Source of the DNA: Bagarius yarrelli
Lineage: Eukaryota; Chordata; Actinopteri; Siluriformes; Sisoridae
NCBI GenBank assembly: GCA_005784505.1
Contig: VCAZ01000113.1
Location: 1,263,001 to 1,327,000, forward strand
DNA length: 64,000 bases
Reading direction: 5' to 3'
Shown here: positions 37,590-48,800 of the stretch, in pieces
How positions within the stretch are numbered: the first letter of the stretch is position 1
How the letters are laid out: every line of letters starts with the position of its first letter
Made by a program: the position numbers and the translations under genes
Notes under the pieces: model-generated
What the model was told of the DNA's origin: nothing
Seen by the model: only the letters and a program-made list of their open reading frames with translations
Database searches by the model: none

Positions 37590-39237
37590 AAATCAGCCAG
37601 TGAAATATACACAGTGGGACAAATGTTGCTTTAGTGCTATCTCAATAGGAGCTGTCTTGCTTATTGTACCTCGTCCACAATAAGCTTTTCTCCATATCCA
37701 GCCTTTTTTTTCTAAACATGGTAACAATGATAGTAAATGATAACAACCGAAGCCTGGACTTGGGCTTGCACCAGTGCCAGTCACAACACCACAGTGGCAG
37801 ATGTATAAAAATTTACTTATAGAGGCTTATTCCAAATTAGCTTTCACTTATTTTGATTACTATAAATATTTTTATCTGTTTTAAACCCAAAATCTAAACC
37901 TTGCTCTAAGATATGTCAGTTTCTCACTTAGGTTTTCATGCAACTTAAACCTAAAACTGTCCACCATATTAGACCTTAAGTCTAGTTAGGGCTAATAGAT
38001 TTATGAGTTGAATCTAATAAAAAGAGCAAAGTCATAGTTGATTTACATTAGCTTGTACCTGTGAACTACAAAAGAGGAAATCAACTTTGCAGGGATTCCC
38101 CCAGTCCTGATGAAAACGGAGAGGGGGGGATTTGGCACAAGGTTGTTTAGGGGTGTGTCCCATAAGGGCTTGCCTCTCACATGGTAAAAACAGGCAGGAC
38201 CTCACATGACCCTGACATGACTTCCTCAATTAGGGTGGTTATGCTGTTGGCTTTTACGCTTTATTTATTTCTGTGCGTTCGTCCCGCATCTGTACTCCTG
38301 GCACACACACAGCAGTGCTACAGCAGTGATCCCCAAATCGGGAACGCTCCCAACAGTTTTACCACAACTGATTTTGCTAATCAGGTCAAGCAGGTGTATT
38401 AAATGAGATGTAAGATGAAGACTGTGTGTTCCCAGATACAGTAAACACAGCAGGTAGAATCAATGTCTTTATCAGACCACCAACAGCCAAACATACATTC
38501 ACAAAACTGTAAAAAAAAAAACCCAAAAAAACAAACTTTCCCATAAAGATATTAATTCATAAAATTCCTACAAAAATGCTGTAGTTACAAGGTAAATAAT
38601 CCAGACAATCCTATTCAGTAAAATATGAGCTTATTAAAATGCTGCTGCACATTAAAACCTCACTTGAACCAGTAGGTGTATCTAAAAGGATTCAGCACTC
38701 AGCTATAGCCATTGTGCATCAAGGATGTACGATTGTGCCGGCGTCTTTTTGAGAGTGGATACAGTTGCATGCATCAGAGTATGCAAATGCCTGCTTTATC
38801 TGATTGCCAATAAACTAAAAAGACTGCTACATGACTTTCATGAAAGGACTCAGAAGCCCTGTCTGTAACGTTATTTTGACTTGTGCGATACATAGTGCGA
38901 TACATTGTGCGTGCCCGTTCAAACACGCCATTTAAACACTGTATTCAAAATAAAACTTCCGATTCCTTACACCAAATGATCAAATGATTTTTAGCACAGG
39001 TGGTAATATTATGCTGTGCTTGTTTTAGTAAGCTGTCTTAATTTTTTAAGGCCAAATGTTTAAGTTGTTTTTGTTAATAAACTATACTTGGAATTGTAAT
39101 TAATGGACCATCACATTTTTGTAACTTTAGTCATTAGTAAGATACTCTGACAGCTGGTAGCATTGACAATTTATATATTAAAATATATTTGTATATATTG
39201 GTACCGATCAATATGGAAAAAATATATTTAGATTACT

Positions 39238-39460
39238 TTTTTGCAGTCCTACGATATAGTGTGTGAAACTACACAGTATGTAAGGAAAAGTAGTATGTCC
39301 GAATTCTTTGTATGCAAAATACAGTACGCAACCTACTTCTCCCATCCGAATTTTGACTAAATGTAATTATACTATATAGAACATCATTTTTTAACAGTCG
39401 GAATGTATGAAGTTACTTAAATATCGTACATACTGTGTTCAAGTAGTATAAGATTTCAGG
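39238..39460. repeat. Possible MITE, 'agtatg/tactat' type
   Basis: 'gtgtgaaactacacagtatg', 'aagtagtatgtccgaattc' and the later 'catactgtgttcaagtagta' resemble teleost MITEs built from sequence of this kind. It ends about 160 bases before TFEB coding exon 1. Confidence 0.35.
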
Positions 39461-39686
39461 TGGAGTCACAGTATCATTACATCAGGCCACAAGTTTAGAG
39501 TATCCTAATACATCACTCCAATCATGTCTGCAAATCGATGCAATTGTTTTTTGATTAAGTTCAAACTATTTTTTTTGTCGCTTACGTCACATCCTCATGC
39601 CTGTTTCTCTGTTATTACCTGCAGCTATCACACCATCTTTCGGGCTGGACTGTGCGGCAGCTGCTCGGCCCCCACGCCCCCCTGCC

Positions 39687-39875
39687 ATGGTGTCCCGCGT
39701 AGGCATGCGCCAGCTGCTCATGCGTGAACAATTGCAGCAGGAGGAGCAGCGGGAGCGCCAGCGTCACCTGCACCACATGCAGCAGCGGCCACCTGGACCC
39801 TCTGCTCCCACACCTGCCATCAGCGCACCCGTACACTTCCCGGCACCAATGCAGGTGCCAGTCGAGGTGCTAAAG
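39687..39875 (+). CDS. tfeb: TFEB coding exon 1
   Basis: The exon itself begins after the acceptor 'ttacctgcag' at 39624, so 39625-39686 is 5' UTR. The frame is open upstream to the acceptor (SFGLDCAAAARPPRPPA) without an ATG, so an isoform spliced from a coding upstream exon could read through. Donor gtaggc; phase 0. Confidence 0.9.
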
Positions 39876-42800
39876 GTAGGCAAACTGCAGAATCCTTCTG
39901 GATTACCTTAACGAAAATGGTAGTATTTATACTGAATAATAACTTAGAAATTTCACTTTAAGTTCTGGCAGTGATATGCAAGTCTGCAGGTCTCCTTTTC
40001 CTGTGTTGACACTAAGCATATGCATAAACACTATTTTCTTAAATACACAAACATGTAAAAATATGACATATTGTGCTGTACACACTGGTACAGAGGGTGT
40101 CAGAACTTTTTTAGGGCTCAAATACCCCCTCAGACCCCAGAGGTTCAAAATTGATTTCAGGGGTGTGTTCAGTATAAGGCTCTCCACAAGTGCCTAATCC
40201 TACTTTCTACAAAACCTGCAGTGTTATGACCCTCTATTCACATGCCAACAGGGCATAAGAGGCCAAATTAGTGGCAAATGGACGCTCGAGTAATTTTTAA
40301 TACGTACCACGTAATACATACCACTCTGGTTATAAAGTCCTTTAACACAGTAGCTCAGGTTTACATTTCAGTTAGGAAAATTTGACTAAACTGCTAACAT
40401 GGCAATGAAAAGTAAAAGATCAAGGAATGCAGTGGAGCAGCAATCAAGTAAGTTGTAAAAAGAGGTCTTTGTGCCCTGATGTTTTCTCAGTGGATAGATA
40501 AGTCATAGAACCAGATAAGACGTGAGATTGACATGAAAAATTCTGTAAATGACCGTTCCTGATTTTATCAATGAGCAGAAAATAGACAGCTTAGCTACGC
40601 CAAGTGTACGCAATAGTATGAGACACTAGGCTGTCTGATTATTTTCCTATAATTTTGTTAACAAAGTGTTCCCAAGAGATTTATTCCACTTACACTGTAA
40701 CAAATTTCCATCCACCCATATTCCTTTTCTGACGGGGAAAATCTGGAGTCTTTCCAGGTTGATCAGACCAGCTACTGTTACAGAAAATGAATAAATGATG
40801 TCTCAGCAGTAAGAATTAAAGGCATTATGGTGTAATCAATTATAAGCCTTTGCTGTGGTAAAATGTCATACATTGTATTTTCTGTGAAGGGAACATGATG
40901 TCATACAGACATAAGTTCAGTTCTTCACACTTTCATACGCAATCATCACCTCGGTTAAGGTCATGAGCATTAGATTGTAGCTGGATTATATGGACAGTAT
41001 TTGATATTTCTCAGCTGTTAATGGTTGAGTTACCTATATTGTTTAAGAACCTGTTACTGCTCGATACCTAGTCCTATTGTTTGGGGATGGAGTGGAATTT
41101 TTACGTCTGTCAGTTAGCGATCAGATAGCGATCAGATGTATCAGTTATGTTATTTGTTTCTACTAAACAGACAAAAAATGATTGTATCTGTGGCTTTATT
41201 TTGAATACAGTTTGTAGCCAAGTATTGCATAAGTTAAGCAACACCAGTGGCCCTTATTTAACATCGTGACTTTGCTTTAAGCAGGCTTTAGGACACTGAA
41301 GAGAATAAAGCATTTTAGAATAAATTATAGTATCTGTATCCCCTCTCTTCTTAGACTGAAATACGCGGTCATTGTGGATACCTTACTGGGCCTGGGGATT
41401 GTTGTGATTCATGCCACTTATTGGAAACATTAGGAGTGAGTCATCAGCATACGCCAGCGATGACGGCAGTTTAGTGAGCCATTTATCCTGCCATGTCTAG
41501 GCAGAGAAATGCGGAAGGAACGATTATGGCCAGTGGCCATCAACTGCACTGCCCTTCTGAAATTTCATTTTAGGCATCTTGCAGCAACCAAAACTCTTTG
41601 CCACAGTTTAAGCTTACTTATTTTCAGTCATTTTCTCAACCATTATAAAGCAATTAGTCTAGAAGTATGGCAGCGCAGGGTTAAGTAATGCTTAAAGAAT
41701 AAATTTCTTTAAAAGAGTTTTTGCTTTTACAAAATAATTATTTGGTTTAATTGCTCAGTTTGGGAGGTTCATTTGAGTAAGTGTGAACGCTGCTGTCTAA
41801 ACAAAAAAAAGGGGCTTCCAAATAAACTCTGATGCAGTCTATTTAATATATGAATGCATCAAAGACCGAATATAATTTATCACACCAAAACAGACTGTGA
41901 GGCCACAATGTAAAATTCACAATTCTTTAATTTCTAAGGACAGAATGCTCAAGTATGTCTGGTTCGTCTTATTAAGGGACCTTATTAGTTGGAAAATGCA
42001 TCTTGCAGCAGATCTTTGTTTCTGCAATCCTGGTGGTATATTGAACATTTTAGGAGCTCTTTGTGAGCACGCTAGTTCTGTCCTTTGAAATCAAAGGACG
42101 GTGAACCTATCACTATACGATTGGGTTTGGTATCTTTAGGTTTGTGGTTAAAAATGTGAGTGTGACCACATTCCAAGAGGTCCAAGACCATATGTTTTAT
42201 TTTTCTTTTTTGGTCCAGACCAAACAAACTGTCTGCAGATTACCTAGAAAAGATTATAAGAATTTATTTTTCCTAAATTGAGGTATAACGTTTAAGTACA
42301 TGGGTAGCTTTTGACAAATACAAGTCATTTATTTCTGCTACAGGGTGAAATTATGGCCTGTTTTTCATGCAAATGCTTACTAGACATTGAAATATAATCA
42401 TAATAAAATACTACTGAATTTGGGAGAAGACCCAAACAGAAATAACCGAGACTAGTACAAATGACGGTGCAGATTAAGGAACCGTTAACAAGTGTCTAGT
42501 TCTTCTTATGATTTTTTATTTCTTTTTCCATTGTCACCTTGCCAGCTTGCTTATTAGGAATTTAAGTTTATAGTTTTAATTTTTTAAAAGCAGCTTTGTA
42601 AACATGTCTGTTGTTGGGTTAAAACCCAGCCATAACAAATACTGAATGCTGTTGGTCTAGTAGAGCTGTTTATAACTAAAGCTTTTTGAACTTTCGTGCC
42701 GCTGTAATGTTATGGTTTAGCACAGTAAGAAGAAAATTAGCAATCCAGACAGGCACATCACACCTCGGGAAGATGCCCACAGGATTTTGTGAACATAGTC

Positions 42801-45800
42801 CTATTCTCTTTTTATCCCCGTTTATTCAATAGCTCTGACTGTAGAGTTACTTTGTAATAGCTTCAGGGTCTTCCACACAAACTTAAAATTAAATATCACG
42901 ATCAAAACTTGCTGATTGTTTTCTGTTACAGAGTTTTTTTTATTTCCAATTGGAGCCTTCTCAAATTATGCTATTTCCTGTTTTTTTTCCTGACAGGTAC
43001 AAACCCATCTGGAGAACCCCACTGACTACCACATCCGTCAGTCTCAGAGGCAGCAGGTAAAGGAGTACCTATCTAGTACCTTTGCTCCTAAACAAGCTGT
43101 CCATGCTGCAGCCGGCGTAGTCCACCCTTCTCCACCGAGCATGGCACAATGCCAGTCAGCCGGCAATGTGCAACCTCTGTCATCACCACGCGCATCACAG
43201 TTAGTCACCTCGACAGGAAACAGCGCCCCTAACAGCCCTATGGCCATGCTGAACATCAGCTGCAGCCATGAGAAAGAGGTATAAACATTTAGCTCTGGAA
43301 CACTAGGATATGTTCCTAGTTTTTAACTATGTTTTGTTCAATAGTACTTATTTATACTGTTTATTTAAAAAATCTTCAATAGTCACAATGTACAGCTTTT
43401 TAAATAATTCATTTCTTGGTGTGTGTGTGTGTGTATATGTCTGTGTATGTGTGTGTGTCTGTGTGTGTGTTTTATATCACTCAAAGGTCAGAGCGTTAAC
43501 TAGCCATACTTTGTTGTAGTTACTGAAATTTAAGTGGCCAATTATGATCGCATTGGTGTAATTAGAGATTAAAGAGTGACAGGGAAGACAGCAGAAATCA
43601 CAGAGTCCTTTTGAACTCTGCAGACTTTGGTCTTTTTGGTGTTCTCAAATTTAAGTCTTCAGTATGGTGAGTTGATTTTGTGGTCATATAGAAACAGCAT
43701 CTCTGAGACAGATAACTGGGAGCTACTGTAAATCTGTTGAGAAAGAAAGAGAGAGAGTAAAGAAGAATCTTTTCTAGAAATGTATGTGTTGCCTCATTAT
43801 ATGATATACATTACACAATTTGTACATCATACTGCCATTTTTAAACCATAATAAATTAAAAATCATTATTTTAACTAAGCGCTACATATTTTTCAAGCAG
43901 ATGGAGGAAGTGATCGAGGACATCATTAGCATGCAATCCAGCTATGATGACCTACAAAATTATCCTGACCCTGTGGTGCAGATGCCAAACACAGTAAGTG
44001 AAGAGTTTGCTTTGGTTGTGGGATTTTGTGGGATACACTCTCTCACACACACACACACACATTTTAGTCTGTTCAGCCCTTTTGTATAAATTGAAAATGC
44101 AACTGAATGAATCGTGTAGAAAATGGAAAATGGACTGATAAAGCCAGAGACACTGTAAGCATAAATGACCACTTCTCACTAGAGACTATTTTCAAATCTT
44201 CTGCGTCCATGTGGTGACTCAGCCATTTGGGGATGAATCATTTGTTGACTAGATGACATCGAGCTTAAGGAAAGAATAAAAGCAGCTTTGTTGGTTGTCA
44301 TAAATAATTTCTGAGAATAGCTTGAGCACAGACTCTTTTTATACAAAGTGTGAACTACAGTATGATGATGCAACTGTTTTGTTGATGCACACACACTTCA
44401 GAACAGCTTATTTTTCATTTCTACACCATGGAACAGTAGATGCCTGAGGATGATCACTTGGAATAGCAAAATGTTCTCTTCTGTATTTCAAAAGCACTGC
44501 TTAGCATTAACAATTAAGCCTACTCCAGTTAGAGTTCAACTTGTTTACAAGGCATTAGGTTGGGATTGGGGAGGTGGAGGAGAAGGAGGTGAGTAGGCTT
44601 TAAAGGAGGGGGGGGGGCAGGGCTGAAAGTCCAGATAGAGGAAAGTTCACTTTTTTGTGGTAAAGAAAAAGTTGCAGAAAGTTGGTTCAGTCGCTTACAC
44701 AGCCGGCTCAGGCAGCTATGAGAGACTCGGCCGCTAGCATGAAGGACATGAACAAGACCTACGCCATTGTAGAGGTGATTGACGGCGAGAAACTCCAGCT
44801 GGTAAGGCTGGTCTGGTCACTGGTTGATTTTTTAGCCTGCTGATGAAAAGGAGGAAAGTGTTGTTATCTGTACAGCACAGAGCTGTAAAGTGCTTTTATT
44901 TTATGATTTAGCATGTAGCAGTTTAGTCTTTTACCTTCGTCTTTACCTTCCTAATAATTTTGATAAGTTACGTGTTATTATTATTAGTTTCTGAACTTAT
45001 ATGAAATTTATATATCTGGCACCAACAAAAACAACTAAATGTATATATTTAAAAAAAATCGATGTTGTGCTGTTATCAAGCTTTTGCTTTTTTTTTCTTT
45101 TGCTGTGGTCTGCTCTGACCCTCCTGCACATTGATCGCCAATTGATTAGCTTTTCAATTCATCAGAGTGCTTAGGAGCTATTTCCTGTTTTGAGGATTGA
45201 TCTTTGCTCTATGTTGCTTAAGACAATTCAGTAGGTCTGTATGCAGGGGGTATAAAAGAGACAAGAATTTTGTTGTTGCATATATAAAACACATTAAATA
45301 AAGAGAAAGAGCAATGGATTGTATTGCAGTTGTATGTTTTTTACAGTCTAGAAATAAAAATTGGGACGATAGGTTTAAATGATGTCAATGCCTGTACGCA
45401 CTTTGCGAATGAAAGATTTTTTCTTGACAAGATGTACTTGTTAAATGGTGGGTTGATGAAAGTTTGTTGTTTTTTTTAAGTGCAGACTAAGACTAACCGT
45501 AATTCTTTTGTGTCAGCAAAATTAGTGGCGGCTTGTTTGTCCTCCCTTGATATAGCTGGTGAGTCTGACCAATAAAGAAAGACAAAACTAGGCAAAAATC
45601 CAACCCAGTGTTCCCCTTTATAAGCGTTTACTGAAACATGCTCACTTTTACTTATTAAACATTAGCATCAAACAGTGCTCGTGTGGGGATCCAGGAATAA
45701 GTGTTGTTTGATAAATATCAGTTAGTCACCTTTTCTATTAAATGTAAATGTAAACTTTTTTACATTTACCATTTTGATCATTTTCCTGCTCCTTTGTTTA

Positions 45801-48800
45801 GTGTTGATTTATGTGTTTGTTTGTCTTTGTGGTCTTCGGTAGCGTGTGCGATAAGTTATCTTAGGCTACCGAAGGCTGTCTTGTCAGTCAAGGCTCATTA
45901 GAAGCTGCGCATTCACTTACTAAGAATTATATTGAGCTATTCAGGGTATATAAAAGATACAGGGTATATAAAACGATAAGGGTCCTCAGTTATATCTGTG
46001 AAAGTTAGTCATTGCTCTCACCTCTGGAGCAAAAAAAATGCTGTGTTTTAGTAGTGTATCAGCATTGACTGTCAATTTTACAACTCGACACTAAAGATCC
46101 ACGTTTATTGGGCTTCCTGCAATCATGATATGACAAGGTCATACTGGATATTACACCATAAAAAAATACCATCAACACCTCCTGCAAGGCTGGTACCATC
46201 ATTAAAACATGCATCAAACATGCACCTGAAAGCATTGAAACAAACATGATGCATGTCTCCAAAGCCACCAATGGACTAGACCATACCTTCCCTGGATGCA
46301 GCTTTGCTCTGCATCACGCTTCTTTCAAGCCTCCAGCACAGCTTGAATTCCTTGACTTGTGTCTAGACTCTTCTCTCTTTTGTCACTCAATTAATAGTAT
46401 AAACGTCCTCTGGTTGTCTAAAATACCTTTTCAGTAAACATCTTCTTGGCATTGGTAAGAGCAATGACTAGCTTTTGAGTCACCCAAATGAGGATGGGTT
46501 CCCTTTTCAGTCTGATTCCTCTCAAGGATTCTTCCTCGTACCATCTAAGGGTTTTTGTCTGCCATGGTCGCCTCAGGCTTGCTTACTGGGGACGTTGTTA
46601 GAGATGTTTTTGATAACATTTTTTGATTTTCTTACTAACATTAATCATGGACTTTTGTATTGTTACCTATGTTCTGTAGAGGTGCTTTGAGGCAATGTCC
46701 ATTGTTAAAAGTGCTACATAAATAGAATAGAATTGAATTGGAATATTTATACCCACATGAACAGGGATTCAGCTTCATACTATTCCTAGATCCTGAGCTG
46801 ATTGTACTATTAAACAGTGTGCTAGACACCACTAAAAGTATCTGTATTGTTTGTTTGTCTATTCTAGCTTCCTCTGTCCAGCAGCCATTTGGACGTGTAC
46901 ACCGGGCCTGGCATGTCGGGTCCGACCATCGCCATGACTAGCAACTCCTGTCCTGCCAACCTACATCACAAAAGAGAGCTAACAGGTGGGACCAAGCACA
47001 ACCAAGCTTTTATATTATGCTTAATTCTAGCTGTTTTGTATGTCTTTGTTGTGTTTTCTACAGGGTGTCCCATTAGTTTCCATAGATAGGAAAAAAATTT
47101 TTTTTTTGAAAACCATTTTCCCACATCTCAACCCACTTAATTTTTACCTTTGGGAGAATTTGAAGACCATGGGGTATCAAATATATAAATACAAAACCTA
47201 AATCATTTCAAGGAACGTATCACTAACGCCATTACAAGTATAACTCCAGCTGTGCTTATACATGTTCTTCAGCAGTGAAGGACATGCATCCAAATGTGTT
47301 TTCAAAACAATATTAATCATGTATGAAAACTTATGGGACACCCTGTATAATTTGTGCAGTAGCAAATTCATAATCACAAAACATGATAGCTGCCTGTGTC
47401 AAGTCTGTATTATCAGGTTTTATATAACAATATCACTGCTTTAAATAGGTTATAGTGGGTAGTGCAGTGGGTTATCTTATGATCCTTGAGAGATTGTAAA
47501 ACCATGATCAACAATCATGCTGCTTACTTTTCCTTCAAGATGCTGAAGCCCGTGCAATAGCCAAGGAGAGACAGAAGAAAGACAACCACAACCTGAGTAA
47601 GTTTAATGTTCTTGGACTTTTACAAGCACTCCTGGCTTAAAGTACATTGGCCCCATTTTCACCCTGCCCAAACCCCCCTTTACCACTTTCCCAACCCCTC
47701 CCCCTACTACCTCTGGGCAAATTTAGCTGACTCCATACAACACTTTGGTGTATCGTTAACCCAGGCCAATTCCGCTGCTATGGCATTAAAATGTAATTGC
47801 CTGCAACAATTTGCAGGTAGTGAATGGGTGCAATAAGCAATAGGAATGCTACAGTCCAACCCCGATGGCTTTGGACCCTATAATAGCATCATATATAATG
47901 CTCTATCAATGCCTTACTGCAAATGCACTGCTTATAGTATGAGATCATAAAATACGGCCTATGCTTAAAGCCACATTTTTTAAATCAACAGGGTTAAAGA
48001 TATTCCCCAGGTTTTTTTTACAAATCTTGAAAATCGTTTTATATGACTGTACATTTCTTTTGCAGAAGATGTTAAGTCAATCACAGAATCCTTTTTTTTT
48101 TTTTTTTCCACACCAAATTTCATTTTTAAAAAAGTTTAAGCTGTGGAACATACTTCAGAGGTTGATGTCATGGCATTTGATTGGCCTTTTGTCATAAAAA
48201 GAAGCAAATTAGGATCGACTATGTTTACTGTTTAAGTAGCCTATAGGAAAATAAGAAACATAAACAGTCAGCTAGGGCTTGAAGCAAGACAATAATAATA
48301 ATAATAATAATAATACTGATAATAATAATAATAATGATAGTTATAATAATTATTATTATGGAGGTATAAAATTGTATGTAACATTTTTAGATGCTACATG
48401 AATTAATACAAATTTATTAGAAATAAATATAGATTTCAGCTATAATTCTTTAGTCGTTTTTACGTAAATAAAAAAAATATAGCACAATTAAACTTAAAGA
48501 AAATAAACAATAACATCAAGTGTATGAAGCTAAAAATGCTATGATGTCTTTTTTTGACTTAACATTGAATTTTCATAAAAATGAATGGTTGATATGACTA
48601 TAATGAATGGTTTATAGACTAATATGTATATTTAAATCATTTTTAAACTGATCTACGTTGATGTTAAAGTTAAATACCTCACTGCATGTTGAACATCTTT
48701 CTCAACAATTTTTTCGAATGTATTGCAATATATCGTGATATATCCTGACCCATGTATTGTATTGTGAGCCGCTTGCCAACACACAGCCCAATTATAGATC

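Larger units (their letters stand above)
18437..39624 (+). other. Presumed TFEB intron 1 (about 21 kb)
   Basis: This runs from the candidate untranslated exon to the first coding exon. It is mostly AT-rich sequence with transposon debris listed separately. No recognisable coding exon of another gene was found; frames up to 147 codons (20884-21327) show no family similarity. Possible internal regulatory points are the alternative exon at 31600-32016 and several CACGTG boxes (20494, 23997, 34522, 35297). Confidence 0.45.

Noticed and set aside
39597..39686. TFEB start at the upstream ATG (39597)
   Set aside because: That ATG lies before the splice acceptor at 39624, so it is intronic; 39687 matches the known TFEB N-terminus and has a strong Kozak context.
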